Positions 1-7,478 of a stretch of 27,190 bases of DNA are shown here, piece by piece (position 1 is the stretch's first letter; the number at the start of each line of letters is the position of its first letter). A program made the position numbers and the translations under genes. Below the pieces are notes generated by a model. That model was not told the origin of the DNA. It was given only the letters and a program-made list of their open reading frames with translations, and searched no databases. The DNA is from an uncultured Aggregatibacter sp. (GTDB lineage Bacteria > Pseudomonadota > Gammaproteobacteria > Enterobacterales > Pasteurellaceae). The stretch is taken from contig NZ_CABFLM010000056.1 in the NCBI RefSeq assembly GCF_901873365.1, forward strand, positions 1 to 27,190, in the 5' to 3' direction.

Positions 1-533
1 CCCAAATCAGCTGCCATCACGCGGGTTGCCGCTTCAAGAGAGGCTTTGGCTAAACACATCACGTTGTAGTTTGGAATCGCACGTTCTGCACCTAAGTAGG
101 ACAGCGTTAATAATGCTGCATTTGGATTCAAATACGGACGTGCCGCTTGTGCCATCGCCACGAAACTGTAGGCACTGATATCGTGGGCAATACGATAACC
201 TTCACGGGTTGCCGCATTCACATAGTCTCCATCTAATTGATCGCCCGGTGCGAAGGCGATGGCGTGTACAAAACCATCGAATTTATCCCAATGTTTGCTT
301 AATTCTGCGAAGCAGTTTTGAATGCTTTCATCGGTGGCAACGTCTAACGGAAGCACGATGTTTGCGCCGAATTCTTTGGCAAATTCTTCAACACGCGGTT
401 GTAATTTTTCATTTAAATAAGTGAAAGCTAATTCTGCGCCTTGCTCTTTCATTGCTTTTGCAATGCCGTAGGCGATAGAACGATTGCTGGCGAGACCTGT
501 AACTAAAATACGTTTACCTGTTAAGAAACCCAT
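1..533 (-). CDS. fabI: Enoyl-[acyl-carrier-protein] reductase (NADH), FabI, partial (N-terminal 177 residues)
   Basis: FabI performs the last reduction of each fatty acid elongation cycle in the cytoplasm, converting trans-2-enoyl-ACP to acyl-ACP with NADH. The gene runs off the left edge, so only the N-terminal 177 residues are present. The product begins MGFLTGKRILVTG, a short-chain dehydrogenase Rossmann start. It then shows FAPGDQLDGDYVNA and SYLGAERAIPNYNVMCLAK. The last segment holds the catalytic Tyr and Lys (Y-x6-K) of the FabI family. The ATG is the complement of 531-533, with AGGAAA a few bases upstream as ribosome binding site. A sigma-70 type promoter lies just upstream at 570-598. 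Identity is very secure, since the segment matches the E. coli and Haemophilus protein almost throughout as I recall them. Confidence 0.97.
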   Translation of the reverse strand, partial: MGFLTGKRILVTGLASNRSIAYGIAKAMKEQGAELAFTYLNEKLQPRVEEFAKEFGANIVLPLDVATDESIQNCFAELSKHWDKFDGFVHAIAFAPGDQLDGDYVNAATREGYRIAHDISAYSFVAMAQAARPYLNPNAALLTLSYLGAERAIPNYNVMCLAKASLEAATRVMAADL

Positions 534-569
534 AATATTTCCTGTGATTTGCGTTAAAAATTGCGGTGT

Positions 570-598
570 AGTATAAGCGAAAACGCTTTTGAATACAA
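570..598 (-). promoter_or_regulatory. Putative sigma-70 promoter of fabI
   Basis: On the minus strand a TTGTAT -35 box (complement of 593-598) and a TATACT -10 box (complement of 570-575) are separated by exactly 17 bases. The fabI start codon follows about 36 bases downstream. The spacer contains an inverted repeat, AAGCG-AAAA-CGCTT (575-588), that could bind a regulator. No known fatty acid regulator site was recognised in it. Confidence 0.6.
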
Positions 599-625
599 AG
601 CCGACCAATTTATCAAAACAAAAAA

Positions 626-651
626 GCACTTATTCAGTGGTGAATAAGTGC
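626..651 (-). terminator. Leftward-reading hairpin terminator upstream of fabI
   Basis: Perfect 11-bp arms GCACTTATTCA (626-636) and TGAATAAGTGC (641-651) enclose a 4-base loop. On the minus strand the stem is followed by a T-rich run (complement of 615-625), the pattern of an intrinsic terminator reading toward fabI. One arm carries an uptake sequence (646-654). No leftward gene is visible between it and lon, so its purpose is unclear: a remnant, or insulation of fabI from antisense transcription. Confidence 0.6.
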
Positions 652-827
652 GGTTGAATGTTACGCTAATTTAGCTAAAACACATGCGGTCAGTCTATAA
701 AATATGATGAAACCATAGAATTATACCGCGCTTTCCTCTAGAATCAATCCGTTCATTTAAACGGTTGCATGGCAATTGAGAATATGGTGAAAGCGTGAAT
801 TAAGTGCGGTAGATTTTTTTTCTAAAT

Positions 828-855
828 CTTGAATTTAACGAAATCATCTCCATAT
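828..855 (+). promoter_or_regulatory. Heat-shock (sigma-32, RpoH) promoter of lon
   Basis: CTTGAA (828-833), a 14-base spacer, and CTCCATAT (848-855) closely match the sigma-32 consensus CTTGAAA / CCCCATnT. The -10 part agrees at 7 of 8 positions. It lies 36 bases before the lon start codon, leaving a short leader with GAGAG as the Shine-Dalgarno sequence. lon is a classical sigma-32 regulon member in E. coli, which supports the reading. Confidence 0.75.
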
Positions 856-891
856 AGAGCCAAATTAGCAGAATAGAAAAGAGAGTATGCG

Positions 892-3306
892 ATGAGAACA
901 AAAAAATCAGAATTACAAACCATACCGGTATTGCCATTGCGCGATGTCGTTGTGTTTCCTTATATGGTGATGCCGTTATTTGTGGGAAGACCAAGATCTA
1001 TCCATAGCCTTGATGAGGCGATGAATCATGGAAAGCAGTTATTGTTAGTATCGCAAAAACAGCCGGAATTGGAAGAACCCGGTATTGATGATTTATACGA
1101 TGTCGGCACCATTGCCAATATTATCCAGTTGCTCAAACTGCCGGACGGCACCGTGAAAGTGTTAGTGGAAGGACAGCAACGTGCACAGATCTATCAATTG
1201 GAAGATACCGGTGAACATTTTCAAGCGCAAATTAAGCCGATTGAAAGTACGCTTGGCAATAAAAAAGAATTACAAGTTGTTCACAAAGCAGCCTTAGATG
1301 AATTCCAAAACTATGTGAATTTGAACAAGAAAGTACAGCCGGATATTCTTTCCGCACTTCAACAAATTGAAAATTTGGAACAATTAAGTGACACCTTAGC
1401 CTCCCATTTACCGGTTTCCGTTGCCCAAAAACAAACCGTATTAGAAATGACCAATGTAGTGGAACGTTTTGAGTATTTGTTGGGTTTAATGCAGTCCGAA
1501 GCGGATCTATTACAGGTGGAAAAACGCATTCGTAGTCGCGTGAAAAAACAAATGGAAAAAAGTCAGCGCGATTATTACTTAAACGAACAAATTAAAGCCA
1601 TTCAAAAAGAGCTTGGCGAAGAAGAAAATGCGATAAGTGAAATTGAACAGCTTCGTCAAAAAATTGAAGAGGCAAGAATGCCTTTGGAAGCTCGTGAAAA
1701 AGTCGAAGCTGAATTGCAAAAACTGAAAATGATGTCGCCAATGTCGGCTGAAGCCACTGTTGTGCGCAGTTATATTGACTGGATGATTCAAGTGCCTTGG
1801 CATAAACGCTCCAAAGTGAAAAAAGATCTCGCCAAAGCGCAAGAAATCTTAGATGCCGATCACTACGGTTTGGAACGCGTGAAAGAGCGTATTTTGGAAT
1901 ACCTTGCCGTGCAAACCCGTTTAAATCAATTAAAAGGGCCAATTCTTTGCTTGGTAGGTCCCCCTGGTGTCGGTAAAACTTCTTTAGGACAATCTATTGC
2001 CAATGCAACTGGGCGTAAATATGTGCGCATGGCATTAGGCGGCGTGCGTGATGAAGCGGAAATTCGTGGTCACCGGAAAACCTATATTGGTTCCTTGCCG
2101 GGCAAATTGATTCAAAAAATGGCAAAAGTCGGTGTAAAAAACCCGCTCTTTTTGTTAGATGAAATCGACAAAATGTCTTCTGATATGCGTGGCGATCCAG
2201 CTTCTGCTTTATTAGAGGTATTGGATCCGGAACAAAATGCCCATTTCAACGATCATTATTTGGAAGTGGACTACGATTTATCCGATGTCATGTTTGTAGC
2301 GACCTCAAACTCCATGCACATTCCAACGCCATTATTAGACCGTATGGAAGTGATTCGTTTATCCGGTTATACAGAAGATGAAAAACTGAATATCGCCACT
2401 CGCCATTTGATCAACAAACAAATGGAACGCAACGGATTAAAAGCCGGTGAATTAACCATTGATGACAGTGCGATCGTGGATATTATCCGCTATTACACTC
2501 GTGAAGCCGGTGTGCGTAATTTAGAACGTGAAATATCGAAAATCTGCCGTAAAGCCGTAAAAACCTTACTGTTAGATAAGAAATTAAAATCCATCAAAGT
2601 GACGGCGAAAAATCTACACGATTACCTTGGTGTGAAACGCTTTGAATTTGGTCGTGCAGATACGCAAAATCGTGTTGGCGAAGTCACTGGTTTGGCATGG
2701 ACGGAAGTCGGCGGCGATTTACTGACGATTGAAACCGCCTCCGTGCCGGGCAAAGGCAAACTCAGTTACACTGGCTCCTTGGGGGATGTCATGAAAGAAT
2801 CCATTCAAGCGGCAATGACTGTCGTACGCGCCCGTGCAGACAAATTGGGCATTAATCCTGAATTCCATGAAAAACGTGATATTCATATCCACGTTCCGGA
2901 CGGTGCAACACCAAAAGATGGCCCGAGTGCCGGGATTGCTATGTGCACCGCATTAGTGTCCTGTTTAACCGGTAATCCGGTGAAATCGGAAGTGGCGATG
3001 ACAGGTGAAATCAGCCTACGTGGCAAAGTATTACCAATTGGCGGTTTAAAAGAAAAATTGCTGGCAGCTCACCGTGGCGGTATTAAAACTGTCATTATTC
3101 CAAAAGATAATGTGAAAGATTTGGAAGAGATTCCGGAAAATGCTAAACGTGATTTGAACATTCACGCAGTAGAAACCATTGATGAAGTGCTAACTATTGC
3201 ATTGGAAAATCCACCGACCGGTGTAGAGTTTGTCAAACTTGAGCCAATTTCTACGGTGAAAAATAGCCGCCGGAAGAAAGGCATTGCACCAAGTGCGGTC
3301 AATTAA
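892..3306 (+). CDS. lon: ATP-dependent protease Lon (La), LonA type
   Basis: Lon is the cytoplasmic homohexameric AAA+ serine protease that degrades misfolded proteins and short-lived regulators. The 804-residue product has full family length. It has an N-terminal substrate-binding domain (about 10-200), a coiled-coil linker (about 220-260), an AAA+ ATPase and a C-terminal protease domain. Walker A is GPPGVGKT at 356-363, followed by Walker B FLLDEIDK. The protease dyad is Ser679 in KDGPSAGIAM and Lys722 in GGLKEK, the same numbering as the E. coli enzyme. The ATG at 892 has a purine-rich AAAAGAGAG just upstream. The last codons are formed by an uptake sequence (3291-3299), giving a Ser-Ala-Val-Asn tail. 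Transcription should start at the heat-shock promoter at 828-855 and end at the hairpin at 3716-3746. Confidence 0.98.
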   Translation: MRTKKSELQTIPVLPLRDVVVFPYMVMPLFVGRPRSIHSLDEAMNHGKQLLLVSQKQPELEEPGIDDLYDVGTIANIIQLLKLPDGTVKVLVEGQQRAQIYQLEDTGEHFQAQIKPIESTLGNKKELQVVHKAALDEFQNYVNLNKKVQPDILSALQQIENLEQLSDTLASHLPVSVAQKQTVLEMTNVVERFEYLLGLMQSEADLLQVEKRIRSRVKKQMEKSQRDYYLNEQIKAIQKELGEEENAISEIEQLRQKIEEARMPLEAREKVEAELQKLKMMSPMSAEATVVRSYIDWMIQVPWHKRSKVKKDLAKAQEILDADHYGLERVKERILEYLAVQTRLNQLKGPILCLVGPPGVGKTSLGQSIANATGRKYVRMALGGVRDEAEIRGHRKTYIGSLPGKLIQKMAKVGVKNPLFLLDEIDKMSSDMRGDPASALLEVLDPEQNAHFNDHYLEVDYDLSDVMFVATSNSMHIPTPLLDRMEVIRLSGYTEDEKLNIATRHLINKQMERNGLKAGELTIDDSAIVDIIRYYTREAGVRNLEREISKICRKAVKTLLLDKKLKSIKVTAKNLHDYLGVKRFEFGRADTQNRVGEVTGLAWTEVGGDLLTIETASVPGKGKLSYTGSLGDVMKESIQAAMTVVRARADKLGINPEFHEKRDIHIHVPDGATPKDGPSAGIAMCTALVSCLTGNPVKSEVAMTGEISLRGKVLPIGGLKEKLLAAHRGGIKTVIIPKDNVKDLEEIPENAKRDLNIHAVETIDEVLTIALENPPTGVEFVKLEPISTVKNSRRKKGIAPSAVN

Positions 3307-3340
3307 TGAAAAGTTTTTCAACACGATAAGGATCTATAGA

Positions 3341-3705
3341 GTAGCGTGCAACTTGTTGCACGAAATCGTGAATACCCGAAAGGGTTAAATAATGTTCCGT
3401 GCGTGGTTTGGTCGTGCATCAAGATCCACGCTACGCACGAAATCGTGAATTGCGCATCGAGGTTAATTATTCGTGCAACAAGAATCGTAGCGTGCAACTT
3501 GTTGCACGAAATCGTGAATACACGAAAGGGTTAAATAATGTTCCGTGCGTGGTTTGGTCGTGCATCAAGATGCACGCTACGTACGAAATCGTGAATTGCG
3601 CATCGAGGTTAATTATTCGTGCAACAAGAATCGTAGCGTGCAGCTTGTTACACGAAATCATGAATACCCGAAAGGGCGAAATCACGTTCCATGCGTGGTT
3701 TGGTC
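3341..3705. repeat. Tandem REP/BIME array, 146-bp unit, two and a half copies
   Basis: Three units start with GTAG at 3341, 3487 and 3633, a spacing of exactly 146 bases. The third is cut short at 3705. Each full unit contains a GTAG head plus the hairpin CGTGCAACTTGTTGCACG, then about 50 bases later a second hairpin of the CGTGCATC-AA-GATGCACG type followed by CTAC. The second is therefore the same kind of element in opposite orientation. Hairpins lie at 3345-3362, 3413-3430, 3491-3508, 3559-3576 and a degraded one at 3637-3654. This is the layout of a bacterial interspersed mosaic element: paired inverted REPs, each with a GTAG tetranucleotide, tandemly amplified. Units 1 and 2 differ at only a few positions, while unit 3 is more diverged. 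The array lies between the lon stop and the lon terminator, so it should be transcribed as 3' UTR. Confidence 0.85.
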
Positions 3706-3715
3706 TTAAAATAAA

Positions 3716-3755
3716 CCGCACTTTAATGTAATTTATTAAAGTGCGGCATTTTTTT
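3716..3755 (+). terminator. Terminator of lon made of paired uptake sequences
   Basis: The 12-bp arms CCGCACTTTAAT (3716-3727) and ATTAAAGTGCGG (3735-3746) enclose a 7-base loop and are followed by a run of T. The left arm holds a perfect uptake sequence (3715-3723) and the right arm an 8 of 9 match. Inverted uptake-sequence pairs commonly serve as terminators in Pasteurellaceae. The A-rich left flank may also let it end rmuC transcription from the other strand. Confidence 0.85.
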
Positions 3756-3765
3756 GTACATTTTT

Positions 3766-5397
3766 CTATGTGCTTTCTAGGCTTTCTTTAGGTTCGTTCT
3801 CTGTTTTTTCTTTATTCAGCAACAACCGTTCCGTTTCAAAATCATGATGCAGCGGTTCGATATCGGGCATGGTTTTGTTGGCTTTGGCAGAAAGTGCTTT
3901 AAAGCGTTCCACTTTGCCCATCAAGCCCTGTTGCCCCACGAGCGCCGTGACAGCACTGTTGTAGTGCGAACTGACGGTGGAAAGGCTGTTTCCCACTTTC
4001 GCCAAACGCTCTGCGAGTAAGCAGATTTGGTTGTAAATGTCGCCGGCTTTTTCGCTGATTTCACGGGCTTCCGCATTACCGCGCTCCACCCGCCACAGAT
4101 TCGCCACCGTGCGTAAAATCGGCATCAGCGTGGTGTGTGACACCATAATGACATTTTTGTCATAACCATAACCGAACAAACTCGGGTCCATTTTTAAGGC
4201 TTCAATGTAAGCCGGTTCCACGGCAATAAACATCAACACGAAATTCGGGCTACGCACGCCGATAAGGTTGCTGTAATCTTTGCGGGATAAGTCGTCGATG
4301 TGATTACGCAACGCCTTAATATGCTCGCGCAGAAACGCCTGACGTTCGATTTCATCTTCTGCACAGACCGCACTTTCATAGGCGTTAAGCGACATTTTAC
4401 TGTCGATAATCAAATGTTTCTCATCCGGTAGGTTAAGAATAAAGTCGGGATAATTGCGCTTGCCTTCTTCGTTTTTAAAATGCGCCTGTGCGGTGTAATG
4501 TTCATCTTCCACCAAGCCGGCAGATTGCAGCGCCCGCTCCAACTGCATTTCCCCCCAGTTACCAAGGGTTTTCTTTTCCCCTTTCAGAGCGGAAGTCAAA
4601 TTGTTCGCTTGTTGCGACATACTCAAACCGATTTCCAACACTTTCTTAATTTCTGCTTCCAAGCCCGCGTTGCCCTTAAGGGATTCCGAATGAATTTCAT
4701 TCACCCGTTTTTGGAAGCTTTCAATTTGCTCACGGAATGGCTTTAACAAGCTGTCCATCGATGCTTGGTTCGTTTGCTGAAAACGCTGGCTTTTCTCTTC
4801 TAAAATACGATTCGCGAGGTTTTGAAATTCCGTATTGAGCTGCTGTTTGGTTTGTTCAACATGTTGTTGCTGCTCGACAAAATGCTTTTCTTTTTCCGTT
4901 AACGTGGTTTTCAATTCCGCCAGTTCCTGCGAAAGTGCGGTGTGTTTTTCCGTTAAATTTGCCAGCGATTCTTCTTTGCGGACAATCTGCGCTTGGCTTT
5001 GCGCAAGTTGTCCGCGCAAGCTGTCCGCCTGTGCCGATGCCACACCAAAACGTTCTTTCAGCGTCGTTATTTGTTCTGCGATGGCGGAATGGCGCGCCTG
5101 TTCTTCGTTTAGTTCCGTTTGCAAATACTGTACTTTTTCATCCCGTTCATTTAAGCGAATTTGTAGTCCATCCGCCGTGGTTTGCGCTTTCACTACCTCT
5201 TGTTCTAATTGATTTTTACGGGCAGTAACGGCATCAAATTTTTCTAATAAGCGATTAAAATCCTCAATGTTTTTATTTAAATCCTGTTGTAATTCTAGGC
5301 TATCCCGTTTCCGGCGCGCGCTGACAAAAAGTAAAATAAGGCAAAGCACGCTCAATGCGACGCAAACGCCCAATAACACATTTAAATCAATATCCAA
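3766..5397 (-). CDS. rmuC: DNA recombination protein RmuC
   Basis: RmuC is a membrane-anchored, predicted nuclease-fold protein that limits recombination at inverted repeats; its exact activity is unknown. The chosen start is a TTG (complement of 5395-5397) because AGGAGG sits nine bases upstream. The open frame extends further up to 5523 but that stretch has no ribosome site. The product is then 543 residues. It has an N-terminal transmembrane segment at about 6-25 and a long glutamine- and glutamate-rich coiled coil to about 220. The RmuC domain follows, with GNWGEMQLERAL, PDFILNLPD and HLIIDSKMSLNAYE, a PD-(D/E)xK-like core. The acidic C-terminal tail is not conserved. The gene is convergent with lon across the repeat array and divergent from yrdD. 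Family assignment is secure; the start is likely but unproven. Confidence 0.93.
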   Translation of the reverse strand: MDIDLNVLLGVCVALSVLCLILLFVSARRKRDSLELQQDLNKNIEDFNRLLEKFDAVTARKNQLEQEVVKAQTTADGLQIRLNERDEKVQYLQTELNEEQARHSAIAEQITTLKERFGVASAQADSLRGQLAQSQAQIVRKEESLANLTEKHTALSQELAELKTTLTEKEKHFVEQQQHVEQTKQQLNTEFQNLANRILEEKSQRFQQTNQASMDSLLKPFREQIESFQKRVNEIHSESLKGNAGLEAEIKKVLEIGLSMSQQANNLTSALKGEKKTLGNWGEMQLERALQSAGLVEDEHYTAQAHFKNEEGKRNYPDFILNLPDEKHLIIDSKMSLNAYESAVCAEDEIERQAFLREHIKALRNHIDDLSRKDYSNLIGVRSPNFVLMFIAVEPAYIEALKMDPSLFGYGYDKNVIMVSHTTLMPILRTVANLWRVERGNAEAREISEKAGDIYNQICLLAERLAKVGNSLSTVSSHYNSAVTALVGQQGLMGKVERFKALSAKANKTMPDIEPLHHDFETERLLLNKEKTENEPKESLEST

Positions 5398-5567
5398 TGC
5401 AAATTCCCTCCTGATATTGGGCGTTAGTATAAAGGAAATCCGTGGCCTTTGCCGACCTTTTGCTTTTTCATTTCGTGGGTGGCGAAAGGCGCAAAACTTG
5501 CGGTAGAATGATGCTCGAACCATTTTAATATTTGTCGAGAAAAATCACCGCACTTTTAGGGCATGCC

Positions 5568-6116
5568 ATGAACCAACCTTTATTTCAGCCTACCAAACAC
5601 GAGGAACACTGCCCGCAGTGCGGTGCGTTGTTGCAAATAAAACAAGGGAAAAAGGGACTGTTTCTCGGGTGTTCTGCCTATCCGCAATGTGATTATTTAA
5701 AACCGTTACAGACTTCCAACGAAGTAAAAACCCTCAAAATATTGGAACAAACCTGCCCTCAATGCGGCCATTTATTGGCGTTAAAACAAGGGCATTTCGG
5801 CATGTTTATCGGCTGTAGTAATTATCCGGAATGTCATTTTGTGGTGCATGAGGAAGCAGAAGAGGAAACGGAAGAACACGTACCTTGCCCGGAATGTCAA
5901 GAAGGGCAGTTAGTGGCGCGGCGTGGTCGTGCCGGCAAGCTATTTTACGCCTGCAACCGTTTTCCGCATTGTAAGTTTTCCGTGCCAACTAAACCTTATT
6001 TAGTGGATTGCCCGCAATGCCATGGCAATTTAGCCTTATTAAAAAAACAACAGGGCAAACAACACACTTGGCAATGTGTGAATAAAACCTGCCGCCACAT
6101 TTTTACGACCGAGTAA
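5568..6116 (+). CDS. yrdD: Topoisomerase-type zinc finger protein YrdD
   Basis: This is a small protein made of DNA topoisomerase I C-terminal zinc fingers; its cellular role is unproven. The 182-residue product has four consecutive four-cysteine fingers, opening CPQCG, CPQCG, CPECQ and CPQCH. The first three close with a GC-x4-C type half (for example GCSAYPQC and GCSNYPEC). An acidic linker (EEAEEETEE) lies between fingers 2 and 3. The ATG at 5568 with AGGG six bases upstream is preferred over a TTG at 5532, because the extra codons are made of an uptake sequence (5547-5555) and the shorter form matches the length of E. coli YrdD. It heads yrdD-tsaC-aroE, the order also found in E. coli; tsaC begins four bases after its stop. 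Zinc binding is inferred from cysteine spacing. Confidence 0.93.
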   Translation: MNQPLFQPTKHEEHCPQCGALLQIKQGKKGLFLGCSAYPQCDYLKPLQTSNEVKTLKILEQTCPQCGHLLALKQGHFGMFIGCSNYPECHFVVHEEAEEETEEHVPCPECQEGQLVARRGRAGKLFYACNRFPHCKFSVPTKPYLVDCPQCHGNLALLKKQQGKQHTWQCVNKTCRHIFTTE

Positions 6117-6120
6117 CCTC

Positions 6121-6672
6121 ATGAATTTACAAGAGATTGTTAACCATTTAAAAAATCAGCAAGTCGTTGCCTACCCCACCGAAGCGGTTTTTGGCTTAGG
6201 TTGTAATCCAAACAGCCAAAGTGCGGTGGAAAATTTACTTGTTTTAAAACAGCGCCCGATGTCAAAAGGGCTGATTTTAATTGCGCCAAGCACGGATTTT
6301 TTGTTGCCTTTTATAGATAAAAGCCGTTTGATGGAACCGCATTGGCAACGCTTAACTACGCAATATGATCGACCAACCACATGGGTCGTCCCGGCAAAAA
6401 CGACGACGCCCAAATTTCTTACCGGCGATTTTAACAGTATTGCGGTGCGCATCAGCCAACACCCTGCCGTTAAGCTGTTATGCGAACAGGCGGGCTTTGC
6501 TCTCACCTCCACCAGCGCCAACTTAACCGGACGGCCGCCTTGCCGCACAGCACAAGAAGTGACACAACAATTCGGCACGGATTTTCCGGTGCTGGATATG
6601 CCTGTAGGCGGCGCAGTAAATCCGTCCGAAATTCGCGACATTTTCACCAACCAAGTTTTTCGTCAAGGATAA
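6121..6672 (+). CDS. tsaC: Threonylcarbamoyl-AMP synthase TsaC
   Basis: TsaC (YrdC) makes L-threonylcarbamoyladenylate from threonine, bicarbonate and ATP, the first step of t6A formation at position 37 of ANN-decoding tRNAs. The 183-residue product is the short single-domain form. It shows YPTEAVFGLGC (about residues 18-28), LKQRPMSKGLILIA with the substrate-binding Lys-x-Arg, and FALTSTSANLTG with the Ser-x-Asn motif. It ends NPSEIRDIFTNQVFRQG as E. coli TsaC nearly does. The start is four bases after the yrdD stop, so translation is probably coupled. An uptake sequence lies inside the gene (6219-6227). aroE follows three bases after the stop. Confidence 0.96.
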   Translation: MNLQEIVNHLKNQQVVAYPTEAVFGLGCNPNSQSAVENLLVLKQRPMSKGLILIAPSTDFLLPFIDKSRLMEPHWQRLTTQYDRPTTWVVPAKTTTPKFLTGDFNSIAVRISQHPAVKLLCEQAGFALTSTSANLTGRPPCRTAQEVTQQFGTDFPVLDMPVGGAVNPSEIRDIFTNQVFRQG

Positions 6673-6675
6673 ATT

Positions 6676-7476
6676 ATGTTATATGCCGTTTGGGGCAACC
6701 CGATTGCTCAAAGCAAGTCGCCGCAAATTCATCGCATTTTTGCCGAACAAACCACACAACACGTGCAATACGACGCCATGTTAGGCGACGAACAGAATTT
6801 TGAACGGCAATTATTGGCGTTTTTTGCGCAGGGTGCCGCTGGATGTAATATCACCTCGCCTTTCAAAGAACGCGCGTTCAAGCTGGCAGATGCACACAGT
6901 GAGCGTTGTTTGATGGCGGAAGCCTGCAATACGTTGAAGAAATTAGACGATGGCACGCTGTATGCGGACAACACCGATGGCGCAGGACTGGTGACGGATT
7001 TGCAACGACTGAATTGGCTTAAGCCGAATCAAACCCTACTCATTTTAGGCGCAGGCGGTGCCACAAAAGGCGTATTGTTACCGCTTTTATATGCACAGCA
7101 AAACATTGTGATTGCCAACCGCACTTTAGCCAAAGCGCAACTGTTGGCAGAAAAATTTTCGCCTTACGGCAATATTCGTGCCGTAGAACTGAGTCAACTT
7201 CCCACGCAATCCTTTGATGTGATTATCAATGCAACCTCCTCAGGTTTACACGGCGGCACAGTGGCAATTAACGATGAGATTCTACGTGAAGCAAAAGCGG
7301 TTTATGACATGCAATATGACCGACAAAAAGACACGCCGTTTTTGGCACGCTGTGGTGCGTTAGGCGTGCAAAACCGAAGCGACGGTTTCGGCATGTTGTT
7401 AGCGCAAGCAGCGCATTCATTTTATTTATGGCGAGGCGTAATGCCAAATATTACGCCATTATTTGAACAGTTATAA
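6676..7476 (+). CDS. aroE: Shikimate dehydrogenase (NADP+) AroE
   Basis: AroE reduces 3-dehydroshikimate to shikimate with NADPH in the shikimate pathway for aromatic amino acids and chorismate. The 266-residue product begins MLYAVWGNPIAQSKSP, the substrate-binding site. Catalytic Lys64 lies in CNITSPFKE and Asp101 in ADNTDGAG. The NADP-binding loop is GAGGATKG, followed by NRTLAKA. The gene is last in the yrdD-tsaC-aroE operon, starting three bases after tsaC, with AAGGA near the tsaC stop as ribosome site. It converges on rarD with only two bases between the stop codons and no hairpin, so the two transcripts probably overlap. An uptake sequence lies at 7118-7126. Confidence 0.97.
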   Translation: MLYAVWGNPIAQSKSPQIHRIFAEQTTQHVQYDAMLGDEQNFERQLLAFFAQGAAGCNITSPFKERAFKLADAHSERCLMAEACNTLKKLDDGTLYADNTDGAGLVTDLQRLNWLKPNQTLLILGAGGATKGVLLPLLYAQQNIVIANRTLAKAQLLAEKFSPYGNIRAVELSQLPTQSFDVIINATSSGLHGGTVAINDEILREAKAVYDMQYDRQKDTPFLARCGALGVQNRSDGFGMLLAQAAHSFYLWRGVMPNITPLFEQL

Positions 7477-7478
7477 GA

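Noticed and set aside
40..70. Cysteine in the FabI motif YNVMCLAK instead of the glycine of E. coli, as a resistance change
   Set aside because: From memory Haemophilus FabI has the same cysteine, and the catalytic Tyr and Lys are intact, so it is normal variation.
1579..1942. Minus-strand open frames inside lon
   Set aside because: They are shadows of a well-supported gene with coding-strand motifs at the expected positions.
3341..3705. CRISPR array
   Set aside because: The unit is 146 bases and its halves are inverted REPs; there are no short identical repeats with unique spacers and no cas genes.
3346..3731. Overlapping small open frames on both strands across the 146-bp repeats
   Set aside because: They are translations of REP hairpins. 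The 146-base period is not a multiple of three, so successive units are read in different frames, and there is no ribosome site or family resemblance.
7477..7478. Terminator between the convergent aroE and rarD stops
   Set aside because: Only two bases separate the stop codons and no hairpin with a T run was found on either side, so overlapping transcripts are more likely.
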